This document shows positions 53,294-60,665 of a stretch of DNA of 64,000 nucleotides, in pieces. The notes under the pieces were generated by a model, which had not been told where the DNA came from, made no database searches, and worked only from the letters and a program-made list of their open reading frames with translations. Each line of letters opens with the position of its first letter. Position 1 is the first letter of the stretch. The position numbers and the translations under genes were made by a program. The stretch is from Hyphomonas sp. (GTDB lineage: Bacteria; Pseudomonadota; Alphaproteobacteria; Caulobacterales; Hyphomonadaceae), in NCBI RefSeq assembly GCF_017792385.1, contig NZ_CP051230.1:1984001-2048000 (forward strand), in the 5' to 3' direction.

Positions 53294-54304
53294 ATGAACA
53301 TTGCGCGTGCTTCGCTAGGGAATCTCGGGACGCTTCGGCGGAGCCTGCCGTCCGGGCCGGTATTGCCTCTGGCGATCTACTGGGCGGCCTTTGCGCTGTC
53401 GGTTGCAGCTTTCATCGCCGAATATTTCGTTGGCAACCATGTGCCCCAACTCGGTGTCTTGCTGGTGTTGATCAGTTTTGTGCCCTGCGGACTGGCCTGG
53501 CTGTTGTCGCGGGAACTGTTCCGCAAGGAGGCCGAGCGTAAGGCCTGGCCCGCGCTGGTCGTCGCGGTTCTGTACCTGACCTGCCTGATCAATTACCTGA
53601 CGCCTGACTCCCAGGTTGGCGGGATGCTGGGCGTCGTGGCCAGCATGCAGTCCCTGATCGGGTCAGCCATGTTGCTGATGACATTTGTCGAAGCGATTGA
53701 CGGGATGAACGCGTCAGCGCCGGAGCGAAGGTTTCGACTCGGTTTTGCTGGCGGGTATGCCGGGCTTGTCACCGTATCGTTGCTTGCAGACCAGCCGGGA
53801 CTGGATGCGTGGCAAGACGAGTTTCGTATCGTTGCGGCGTCCTTTGCCTTGATGGGGGCGACCCTTGCCGTGCTGTATCGGCGTCGCAACCCTCTGGAAG
53901 ACAGCAAAACCCGCAAAGCGGACCGTAGCCGCAGCGTGCCGTGCGATCCGGCGCTGGCGGCACGGTTGACGGCATTGCTTGAAGTCGACCGGATTTATCT
54001 GGAACCGAACATCAAAGTGGCCGATGCCGCGTTGCGCCTGCGAACACCCGACTACAGAGTCAGCCAGAGTATTGTGTCGGATCTCGGCTTCGCGAACTTC
54101 AACCAATTGATCAATTCGTATCGGATTCAAGAGGCCCGTGCCCAGCTGGTGCGGCCGGATCTGGCGGACCAGCCAATTCTGTCAATTGCGATGGAGTGCG
54201 GGTTTGGCTCGATCGGGCCGTTCAATCGCGCGTTCAAGGCGCATACTGGCATGACGCCGAGCGCCTATCGCCGCCGCGCGCTGGAGTCAGGCGCGGTGTT
54301 GTGA
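53294..54304 (+). CDS. AraC-family regulator with N-terminal membrane domain
   Basis: A 336-residue protein. Residues about 25-195 hold six or seven hydrophobic segments (LPLAIYWAAFALSVAAFIAEYF, LGVLLVLISFVPCGLAWLL and others). After a basic linker (RRNPLEDSKTRKADRSRS) comes an AraC-type DNA-binding domain (about 235-330) with two HTH units, ending in the signature FGSIGPFNRAFKAHTGMTPSAYR. A membrane-embedded sensor directly tied to a DNA-binding domain is a known but less common layout. The divergent DUF2306 gene is the probable target. Confidence 0.88.
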   Translation: MNIARASLGNLGTLRRSLPSGPVLPLAIYWAAFALSVAAFIAEYFVGNHVPQLGVLLVLISFVPCGLAWLLSRELFRKEAERKAWPALVVAVLYLTCLINYLTPDSQVGGMLGVVASMQSLIGSAMLLMTFVEAIDGMNASAPERRFRLGFAGGYAGLVTVSLLADQPGLDAWQDEFRIVAASFALMGATLAVLYRRRNPLEDSKTRKADRSRSVPCDPALAARLTALLEVDRIYLEPNIKVADAALRLRTPDYRVSQSIVSDLGFANFNQLINSYRIQEARAQLVRPDLADQPILSIAMECGFGSIGPFNRAFKAHTGMTPSAYRRRALESGAVL

Positions 54305-54377
54305 GGACTGGCGAACGGCGCGGCGGTGTCTAGACTGCGCGAAAGAGAATCACTTCCCGCCAAGAAAGGCCGTGCTC

Positions 54378-54677
54378 ATGGCAAATGCTCCCGTTGGATC
54401 GAAATCCAACCCGTCCCAATTCGACATTCTCAGCAAGCTGGCCGATGACGAGCCCTATTTCGTGATCCGGGCAAATGACCCGCTGTCATCGGCGCTGGTC
54501 GAACTGCATGCCTATATCGGCGCGGGGCAGGCGGGTGCGGCCCACAATAAGCTGGCAGAGATCATGGCGCTGACCTCGGCCAAGGCGCCGCGTCCGGCGT
54601 CCAGCCCGAAATACCGCGAAACCTTTGCCATCTCGCTGGCCATGGAACAGTGGCGCGAGACCCATTCCGACGATTAG
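54378..54677 (+). CDS. Small hypothetical protein
   Basis: A 99-residue protein that I do not recognise: NPSQFDILSKLADDEPYFVI near the start, a helical middle (SALVELHAYIGAGQAGAAHN), and ETFAISLAMEQWRETHSDD at the end. AAAGG lies 8 bases before the ATG at 54378. It is followed after 12 bases by the GNAT gene, so it probably opens a three-gene unit (this gene, GNAT and DUF4169). Confidence 0.7.
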   Translation: MANAPVGSKSNPSQFDILSKLADDEPYFVIRANDPLSSALVELHAYIGAGQAGAAHNKLAEIMALTSAKAPRPASSPKYRETFAISLAMEQWRETHSDD

Positions 54678-54689
54678 CGGCGGGGCGAC

Positions 54690-55289
54690 ATGCTGATCCG
54701 GCCCCTGACGCTGGAAAACCGGTTTGTGCGGCTCGTGCCGTTCGAGCCGGACCATCACGGGCCGCAACTGGTCGCCCTGTCGGAACAGACCGGCGCGCGA
54801 CTTGGCACCTGGCCGGTCTTCGTCGCCGGAACAGGCTGGCTGGCCCCCTGGCTGGAGACGCTGCGGTCTCGCGTGGCGGCCGGGACACTCGTGCCGTTTG
54901 CTGTTTACCTTGGCGATGGCCGGTTTGCGGGCATGACCGCGTTCCTCAATCCGGATGCCGGGCACCGCAATGTCGAGATCGGCATGACGTTTTATGCTCC
55001 GGACCTCCAGGGCGGCGTGATCAACCCGGCCTGCAAACATCTCCTGCTGGGGCATGCGTTCGGGCAGGGGGCCTTGCGCGTCTATTTCCATGTCGATGAA
55101 CGCAATGCCCGGTCCCGCGCGGCGGTGTTGAAGCTGGGCGCGGTCCAAGAGGGCCTTCTGCGCGACAACCGGGTCCTGCCGGATGGATTTGTCCGCACGA
55201 CCGTGGTGTTCTCGATCCTCGCGCGTGAGTGGCCGGCAGTGAAGGCTGGCCTCGATGCGCGGCTGGCAGCATTTGAGGGAGCCTCCTGA
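54690..55289 (+). CDS. GNAT-family N-acetyltransferase (RimJ/RimL type)
   Basis: A 199-residue acetyltransferase. It begins LIRPLTLENRFVRLVPFEPDHHG, as RimJ/RimL-like proteins do; YLGDGRFAGMTAFLNPDAGHRNVEIGMTF is the acceptor-side strand, and HLLLGHAFGQGALRVYFHVDERNARSRAAVLKLGAV contains the acetyl-CoA-binding region (motif A). The substrate may be an N-terminal amine of a protein or a small molecule. Its TGA overlaps the ATG of the DUF4169 gene (TGATG). Confidence 0.9.
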   Translation: MLIRPLTLENRFVRLVPFEPDHHGPQLVALSEQTGARLGTWPVFVAGTGWLAPWLETLRSRVAAGTLVPFAVYLGDGRFAGMTAFLNPDAGHRNVEIGMTFYAPDLQGGVINPACKHLLLGHAFGQGALRVYFHVDERNARSRAAVLKLGAVQEGLLRDNRVLPDGFVRTTVVFSILAREWPAVKAGLDARLAAFEGAS

Positions 55290-55483
55290 TGACGGAGCCG
55301 ATCAATCTGAACAAGTTCCGCAAAGCCAGGGCAAAGGCTGACAAGGCGCAGCGCGCCAAGGAAAACCGCGCCAAATTCGGTCGCACCAAGGCGGAGAAAG
55401 ACCTCGACACGGCCCGCTCCAACAAGGCCCGCGACGAGGCAGAGGCCCACAGGCTGGACACCCCACCGGACGAGCATGGTTAA
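55289..55483 (+). CDS. DUF4169 family protein
   Basis: A 64-residue, highly charged helical protein with the family pattern NLNKFRKARAKADKAQRAKENRAKFGRTKAEKD (residues 7-39; key feature: Arg/Lys/Ala-rich with conserved NRAKFGRTKAEK). It is translationally coupled to the GNAT gene. The function is unknown. Confidence 0.87.
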   Translation: MTEPINLNKFRKARAKADKAQRAKENRAKFGRTKAEKDLDTARSNKARDEAEAHRLDTPPDEHG

Positions 55484-55555
55484 TCAAACATTACCGGACG
55501 GCCCCTGACTTGCAGAACGACTCCCGACTTTGTCTCAAAGCGGGAGGACATACTG

Positions 55556-55678
55556 ATGGGACGCATTCTGGGAAAACTCGTTCTGGCTGGCATCGCGTTT
55601 GCGGCTGGCATCACCTGGGGCGTCATCGCCGAAGCGGCTGAAGCAGGCGTGCCGCTCTCGGCGCTGGCAGGTTTCTGA
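55556..55678 (+). CDS. Predicted 40-residue membrane peptide
   Basis: A short open frame: ATG at 55556 with GGGAGG about 9 bases upstream, giving MGRILGKLVLAGIAFAAGITW and then GVIAEAAEAGVPLSALAGF, one hydrophobic segment between a basic start and a mildly acidic stretch. The good ribosome binding site and membrane-peptide character support a real small gene, but there is no homologue that I recognise and chance cannot be excluded. Confidence 0.45.
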   Translation: MGRILGKLVLAGIAFAAGITWGVIAEAAEAGVPLSALAGF

Positions 55679-55793
55679 CCGCTTTTCCGCAACGTCGCAG
55701 TCATGCCGCACCCGGAGTGGGGCAAGAGTCTCCCGATGCCGACACCGACGCAGCTGTCGCCGAATATCGACGGCTGCTGGATACGGATTGGCT

Positions 55794-56810
55794 CTAGCTA
55801 TCGGGAGCTTCAACACCCGGATGCAGGATCGAGTTGATCAACTGGTCATCCATCCGGCGGCCTGAGACGCGTTCCAGCGCCGCAAAAATCGGACGGACCC
55901 TTTTCTCCTCGACGAGCGGAATGGACTGGGCAAGCTCGGCAGCCCGGGCATAGCGCAGCTGGGCCGTGGCCATGTCGCCGCGCGCCTCGGCGCAGGCGCC
56001 GAGATTGTGGATCACCGCCGGAGCGAGGGTCCATTCCCGTCCAAGTTCATCCCATTGCGCGCAGGCGCCGGTGAAATTGCCGTTCTTTGTTGCCTTCACT
56101 GCAGCGGCGAAACGGGGATCATTCTGCGCTTCCGGGGTCAGCCCGTCGGTCATGATTTCCGCCCGCATGGTCTGGTAATAGGGCGCGATGTCATTGCGGA
56201 AACGGCGCACCGCCTCGACGGTCGCGTCCTGCACCATGCCGATGGGCGCATTGTAGGGATCGTAGCTGGAATGGTGCGGGTCGCGCCAGACGCCCAGGTC
56301 CTGGCCACGGTCCTCATATTCGGCGACATCAACGCAGCTTTCGCGGCTCGCCCCGCCGAGTTGCTGCTGGCTGAACACCCGGCGGCCGGTCCGGTAGTCA
56401 ATCAGCTCCGCCGTCACGACGACTTCGACGGTCTCCTCACGGCATTCGGTTTCCACGATGGCCCGGTGCTCGCAATCGAACAGGCCATCATACTCGACGC
56501 ATTTCTTCTCCCGCTCGAACCGGGTTTCTGCATCCCAGGTCTCGATGTCCACGCGGCCTTGATACGTGCCCTGCGGCTGGCCCTGAGTCTGGATGAACCA
56601 GTAATCGCCATCAATCCGGATTTCGTCGATCATGTCCGAAAATTCGGTTTCGGCGACATTGCCGGCCGGCCCCCGGAACGGGCCAACAACGACATCGCGA
56701 TATTCCGCAGCCTCCGGGAAGCCGGGCGCCATGCGGGCCTCGTAGTCATATCCGGGTGTGGCGCAAGCAGCGGCGAGGGCGGGCAGGAGCAGGATCGGGG
56801 CGTGTCTCAT
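55794..56810 (-). CDS. Hypothetical lipoprotein with TPR-like C terminus
   Basis: A 338-residue protein, unrecognised. Signal peptide with lipobox LAAAC (MRHAPILLLPALAAACATPG) at the start chosen at 56810. The middle has paired Cys near KKCVEYDGLFDCEHRAIVETEC and a strand-rich region; the C-terminal part has tetratricopeptide-like helices (ACAEARGDMATAQLRYARAAELAQ). Related to secreted assembly scaffolds by layout only. Convergent with the region of the small membrane peptide. Confidence 0.72.
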   Translation of the reverse strand: MRHAPILLLPALAAACATPGYDYEARMAPGFPEAAEYRDVVVGPFRGPAGNVAETEFSDMIDEIRIDGDYWFIQTQGQPQGTYQGRVDIETWDAETRFEREKKCVEYDGLFDCEHRAIVETECREETVEVVVTAELIDYRTGRRVFSQQQLGGASRESCVDVAEYEDRGQDLGVWRDPHHSSYDPYNAPIGMVQDATVEAVRRFRNDIAPYYQTMRAEIMTDGLTPEAQNDPRFAAAVKATKNGNFTGACAQWDELGREWTLAPAVIHNLGACAEARGDMATAQLRYARAAELAQSIPLVEEKRVRPIFAALERVSGRRMDDQLINSILHPGVEAPDS

Positions 56811-56958
56811 GTGGCGAGCCTTCAACAGTTTCAAGAGAGTAGGGTTGAGAGATACTGAACACACTCTGAACCGTGCAATGGCTGTGTTTGCGTAGGGTAA
56901 ATTCTTGACGCGGGGAGAGGGCACCGCCACCTGTCTCGCAACATTGATGGAGCCCTAA

Positions 56959-58068
56959 ATGACAAGTTCACTGTTCACCCCTTTCAAGATCAAATCCCTC
57001 GACTTGCCGAACCGTATCGTGATGGCCCCGATGACGCGGTCGAAGTCTCCGAATGGGGTGCCGGGCAATGATGTGGCGGAGTATTATGCCCGCCGGGCGG
57101 AAAACGAAGTCGGCCTGATCGTCACCGAAGGCACCACCATTCGCCGGGGCGGAGCTTCCAACGATCCCAACGTCCCGAATTTCCACGAGGCGGACTCACT
57201 GGCCGGATGGCAGAATGTGGTCGAGAAGGTGCATGCAAAGGGCGGCAAGATCGCCCCGCAAATCTGGCATATGGGCATGGTGCGCAAGGCTGGCAGCGGC
57301 CCCAATCCGGAGGCGCCCACCGACAGCCCGTCCGGCATGACGCATACCGGCAAGCAGGTCATCGATGCCCCGAGTTCTGCCGAGATCGACGACATGGTGC
57401 TGGCCTATGCCGACGCAGCGGCCGAAGCAGAGAAGCTGGGCTTCGACTGTGTCGAGGTGCATGGCGCGCATGGCTATCTGATCGACCAGTTCTTCTGGGA
57501 CGTGATGAACAAGCGGGACGACAAGTTTGGCGGCACATCGCTTGTTGATCGAGCAAGTTTTGCCTCCGACATCCTGAAGGAAATTCGCAAGCGCGTGTCG
57601 GACGACTTCCCCATCATTCTGCGGTATTCGCAATGGAAGCAGCAGGATTACGGCGCCCGCCTGGCCACGACGCCGAAGGATCTGGAAGCCTTCCTAAAGG
57701 TTTTTGTCGATGCCGGTGTGGATGTGCTGCACGTCTCGCAACGCCGTTACTGGGAGCCGGAATTCCCGGAGATCGACGGCGAGCAGGGCCTGAATGGCGC
57801 CGGCTGGGCGAAGAAGATCACCGGCCTGCCCACAATCACGGTCGGATCGGTCGGGCTGTCGGGCGATTTCATCAAGGCATTCCAGGGCGAAGGCTCGGGT
57901 ACGCGGTCCCTGGATGATCTGGAGGAGCGGCTGGCACGCGACGAGTTCGACCTGGTCGCGGTTGGCCGGGCTCTGCTGCAGGATCCGGAATGGGCGCGCA
58001 AGGTCCATGAGGGCCGGCATGACGAACTGGCTGATTACAATGCAGCGAGCCTCGCAACGCTATCTTAG
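56959..58068 (+). CDS. Old Yellow Enzyme-family flavin oxidoreductase (alkene reductase)
   Basis: A 369-residue FMN TIM-barrel enzyme that reduces activated alkenes such as enones with NAD(P)H. LFTPFKIKSLDLPNRIVMAPMTRSKS is the N-terminal FMN region, and QIWHMGMVRKAG holds the conserved flavin contact. The His-Asn/His pair at FDCVEVHGAHGYLIDQFFWD and DDKFGG, and the C-terminal FDLVAVGRALLQDPEWARKV, match the NemA/xenobiotic reductase group. Natural substrate unknown. Confidence 0.93.
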   Translation: MTSSLFTPFKIKSLDLPNRIVMAPMTRSKSPNGVPGNDVAEYYARRAENEVGLIVTEGTTIRRGGASNDPNVPNFHEADSLAGWQNVVEKVHAKGGKIAPQIWHMGMVRKAGSGPNPEAPTDSPSGMTHTGKQVIDAPSSAEIDDMVLAYADAAAEAEKLGFDCVEVHGAHGYLIDQFFWDVMNKRDDKFGGTSLVDRASFASDILKEIRKRVSDDFPIILRYSQWKQQDYGARLATTPKDLEAFLKVFVDAGVDVLHVSQRRYWEPEFPEIDGEQGLNGAGWAKKITGLPTITVGSVGLSGDFIKAFQGEGSGTRSLDDLEERLARDEFDLVAVGRALLQDPEWARKVHEGRHDELADYNAASLATLS

Positions 58069-58109
58069 GTCGATTTTTCCTTGCGCCGGGACGCAAGGAG
58101 TGGTTTTGG

Positions 58110-58409
58110 TAAATCCAGCTGGACCGGTGGCGGCCGATTGCCCTTGACCGCTGTGGGCCAGCTGGATGGTGGGGACGTATTTGAACCATCCAGTCACAAT
58201 CTGATGCGACGCCATGTGGGGGACCCGAACACATGGTTTTCGCGCGCGGCCGGTCTCCCTGAATGCCGGCAGCCTTTTGTGCGGATGGACTTTTCCCCCT
58301 TCTGACGCAGGCGGTGCCTGCACCCCGGTGAGATGCCTTCACACCAGCATCTCGCTTGACCCTGCAGGGCCGCGTCCCGCACACCGACGCGTTCCTGCAG
58401 GGTCTTTTT
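58110..58409 (+). ncRNA. Candidate structured small RNA ending in an intrinsic terminator
   Basis: The 367-base space between convergent genes has no credible coding frame but carries five clean hairpins on the plus strand. They are TGGATGGT/ACCATCCA (58163-58192), CCATGTG/CACATGG (58212-58236), GCAGGC/GCCTGC (58307-58321), GAGATGC/GCATCTC (58330-58353) and the terminator at 58358-58409. The first two loops both start GGGGAC. Two CCAGCTGG copies (58115, 58158) could pair and compete with the first hairpin. Density of structure plus a terminator far from the previous stop suggests a stand-alone RNA; the 5' end is a guess and no family is recognised. Confidence 0.55.
58358..58409 (+). terminator. 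Strong intrinsic terminator
   Basis: GACCCTGCAGG (58358-58368) pairs perfectly with CCTGCAGGGTC (58394-58404), an inner CGCGTC/GACGCG stem (58371-58391) extends the hairpin, and TTTTT follows at 58405-58409. It reads on the plus strand, 290 bases beyond the Old Yellow Enzyme stop codon. Confidence 0.85.
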
Positions 58410-58434
58410 ATGTTTCAGATCGTGTCATGGAGTG

Positions 58435-58986
58435 TCAGGCCTTCCCATAGGCGTCGGCCAGCCATGCCAGCACGTCTCCATCAATCTCGTCCACGGAAGT
58501 CAGGCGCACCTTGTGCGTGCACATGCTGCCGGGTTTCTCCTCCAGCAGCCGGTCTGTGCCCGGAACACCCTTGAGGTTCAGACCGAGATCCACGCGGGAC
58601 TTCGTGGCGGGGGTGACCACGGCGAAATTTTTCGACCGGCGGAAGGCCACGGAGGTTTTCTTCGGGGCGATTTCGACATCCTTGCCGAATGAGCGGGCCT
58701 GCTCTGCGAGAGTGTCATAGATCGGGCGCAGGCTGTCCTTGCCCTTGTATTGAGCTTCGAGCAGGTCGTCTTGGTCGGCGTCGAGGTTCCCCTTGGCGGC
58801 CTGGCAGACAAGATTGGCATAGCCATGTGTCAGGCCGTGTTCGGTCTTGAGCAGGTTCATCTGCTCCCCGAATTTTTCCAGCCCGCTCCTGCGGACCAGA
58901 TCGGTCCAGTGATCCAGCGGCTTGCCGGTTTTTTCCAGCAGGCCCGTTTTCATGCTTTCCAGCATCTTGTCCGGCGAATTAGCCAT
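58435..58986 (-). CDS. DUF4287 and DUF5655 domain protein
   Basis: A 183-residue protein. The N-terminal DUF4287 part has TGKPLDHWTDLVRRSGLEKFGEQMNLLKTEHGLTHGYANL. The C-terminal DUF5655 part has YDTLAEQARSFGKDVEIAPKKTSVAFRRSKNFAVV and MCTHKVRLTSVDEIDGDVLAWL. The families are of unknown function and often stand with SRPBCC and ArsR genes, as here. Last gene of a three-gene operon with 7-8 base overlap to the gene before it. Confidence 0.87.
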   Translation of the reverse strand: MANSPDKMLESMKTGLLEKTGKPLDHWTDLVRRSGLEKFGEQMNLLKTEHGLTHGYANLVCQAAKGNLDADQDDLLEAQYKGKDSLRPIYDTLAEQARSFGKDVEIAPKKTSVAFRRSKNFAVVTPATKSRVDLGLNLKGVPGTDRLLEEKPGSMCTHKVRLTSVDEIDGDVLAWLADAYGKA

Positions 58987-59569
58987 GGGGTGTCTCCTTT
59001 TCGGGGGCGGGCATTTCCAGGGTCGGCGTGACCAGCGGCCAGTGTTCGAGGCGGCATTGCGCGGGTGTGAACAGGGCCATGACCGGCCCCAGCATCATCA
59101 CCATGCGACCGGAGAATTTCGGCTTGCCGGTCTCGACCAGCGCCTTGAGGTTCTCGGTGATGAACTTGCCCCCGGGCACCATGGATTTTTCGGTCTTCGT
59201 GCCGGCAGGCACATTTTCCGTGATCAGGCGGAACCGCGTGCCGCCCTCCGTTTCACTCAGCTCGTAGATGACCGTGCAGGGCGCATCCTCGAACTGGGTG
59301 AATTTCATCGTGTGCGCATAGCGGTGCGGCGGCGAAAATTCGAGCACTTCGCCGACAACCGATGCGAATTTGCGGTCCGGTGTGATCATGCGCATCGGCT
59401 TTCCGGGTTTCAGCCCGTCTGCCGTGTCGCAGACCGCCCCGAAGAAAAAGGGCAGGGCCTCGTCTGTCCTGACCAGCGTGTCCCAGACGATGCGGATCGG
59501 GGCATCGATGAAGACTTCATAGATGGCGCGGTCGGCAAGCGCGGCCGCGTCGGCGGATGTGGCAGTCAT
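58979..59569 (-). CDS. SRPBCC / AHSA1-like START-fold protein
   Basis: A 196-residue protein with the AHSA1 pattern: YEVFIDAPIRIVWDTLVRTDEALPFFFGAV at the start, EVLEFSPPHRYAHTMKF in the middle, and VIYELSETEGGTRFRLITENVP near residue 115, forming a hydrophobic ligand cavity. Such proteins pair with ArsR regulators in many genomes but the ligand is unknown. It overlaps the ArsR gene by 4 bases and the DUF4287 gene by 8 bases, a tightly coupled operon. Confidence 0.87.
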   Translation of the reverse strand: MTATSADAAALADRAIYEVFIDAPIRIVWDTLVRTDEALPFFFGAVCDTADGLKPGKPMRMITPDRKFASVVGEVLEFSPPHRYAHTMKFTQFEDAPCTVIYELSETEGGTRFRLITENVPAGTKTEKSMVPGGKFITENLKALVETGKPKFSGRMVMMLGPVMALFTPAQCRLEHWPLVTPTLEMPAPEKETPHG

Positions 59570-59916
59570 TTTGGGTCCTCCTTCTGCCGGGCGGCCGCCT
59601 CGGCGGCATATTTCAGGCCGGTGACCCGGCTGGCGAACTGGCTGGAATACGCGCTCATCCAGCGGTCCTGGATCATCTGGATGGGCGCCGCATTGAGATA
59701 GAGCCGACGGCTGCGGCCGTCTTTCTCGCTGACAACGAGGCCGGCCTTTTCCAGCACGGCCAGATGATTCATCACCGCAATGCGGCTGACATCGAAATGG
59801 CGGGCGAGCTCGCCGACGGGAATGCCGGGGGTCGCTTTCAGAATGTCCAGAATCTGCCGCCGGCTCTCATGAGCGAGCGCGTGGAAGACGGCAGACATAT
59901 CGTGATCTGTAATCAT
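59566..59916 (-). CDS. ArsR-family transcriptional regulator
   Basis: A 116-residue winged-helix regulator: VFHALAHESRRQILDILKATPGIPVGELARHFDVSRIAVMNHLAVLEKAGLVVSEKDGRSRRLYL, residues 10-73, with the recognition helix SRIAVMNHLAVLE. It lacks the Cys pair of metal sensors, which fits regulators paired with SRPBCC proteins. Its ATG lies inside a palindrome, pointing to autorepression. First gene of an operon with the SRPBCC and DUF4287 genes. Confidence 0.9.
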   Translation of the reverse strand: MITDHDMSAVFHALAHESRRQILDILKATPGIPVGELARHFDVSRIAVMNHLAVLEKAGLVVSEKDGRSRRLYLNAAPIQMIQDRWMSAYSSQFASRVTGLKYAAEAAARQKEDPK

Positions 59917-59934
59917 GTAATTACTAAATTACAT
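59915..59934 (-). promoter_or_regulatory. Putative ArsR operator overlapping the start codon
   Basis: ATGTAATT (59915-59922) and AATTACAT (59927-59934) are exact inverted repeats around ACTA. The ATG start codon is within the right-hand arm on the minus strand, so regulator binding would block both transcription and access to the start. Confidence 0.6.
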
Positions 59935-59974
59935 AAATGGGCGTGAGTCAACCCGATTGAGTTGACCGAATTTC

Positions 59975-60550
59975 TCAGGGATTCAGGCGGGTGACCCGCA
60001 CGGAAACGGCCTTGCGGTGTTCCGCCTCGAACGTGCCAGCCGCCCCGGTGTTGTCGGTCATGGCCGTTTTGTAGCGGTTCATTTCCTCCAGCCGCGTTTC
60101 GAACCCTTTGAGCAAGGCGTCTTGGTCTTCACTTCGTTCTGGGGCGGCTTTCAGGGTCGCGACACGATCTTCCAGCCAGAGCCGCGCTCGTCTGGCTGCC
60201 TCTTGGCGATTGGCCAAAGCTTCTGGAGAAGGGGCCTTGTCGGCTGTGACAATAATCGTGCTTCCTGCTGCGAACACACAGGCTCCCGAAGCGATCGCTT
60301 CGTTTGCAGCATTTGCAGGGCCCTTGCCGGATTCCAGCATTGTCACGCTGGCACCGTACTCGGTGGGGGATGCCACACATATCTTGAAAACCTGGATCAT
60401 GGATGCGTCGCCGCGTCCGCTGGCGAACACTGTGCGGCTTTCACCGGGGTCGAGCTGGAAACTCATCCGGTTCCCGTCGTCTGCCCATGCTGGCGGCTGG
60501 CTCAGGGCCACAAGGAACAAGGAGATTACGCAGCACTCGATCCGTTTCAT
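59975..60550 (-). CDS. Secreted hypothetical protein
   Basis: A 191-residue protein with a signal peptide (MKRIECCVISLFLVALSQPPAWA), unrecognised. The mature part starts with a beta-rich section (MSFQLDPGESRTVFASGRGD) and then has a helical, charged stretch (LEDRVATLKAAPERSEDQDALLKGFETRLEEMNRYK) likely to form a coiled coil. It lies between the ArsR operon and uvrD, on the strand opposite to uvrD. Confidence 0.7.
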   Translation of the reverse strand: MKRIECCVISLFLVALSQPPAWADDGNRMSFQLDPGESRTVFASGRGDASMIQVFKICVASPTEYGASVTMLESGKGPANAANEAIASGACVFAAGSTIIVTADKAPSPEALANRQEAARRARLWLEDRVATLKAAPERSEDQDALLKGFETRLEEMNRYKTAMTDNTGAAGTFEAEHRKAVSVRVTRLNP

Positions 60551-60665
60551 CTTGGGGTGCCTTCAATTTCAACCTTGGAGAGGGTCTCATGAAGCGAACC
60601 TGATCGCAACAGTCGCGTGTGCCGCAAACCCTGCCCAACGGGGCATTCGGTGCTATATGTTCGCC

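Noticed and set aside
58141..58215. Minus-strand sequence resembling a tRNA T-arm (GGTTCAAAT with flanking complementary bases) and a His-like GTG triplet
   Set aside because: The anticodon stem and T-stem cannot both form with correct spacing: only five bases lie between the presumed anticodon loop and the T-arm. It is better explained as part of the hairpin-rich candidate RNA.
60596..60610. GAAC-N7-CAAC upstream of the UvrD/PcrA helicase, resembling the alphaproteobacterial LexA box GAAC-N7-GAAC
   Set aside because: One mismatch in eight in a site that is frequent by chance; no other promoter evidence. A genome-wide LexA search would decide.
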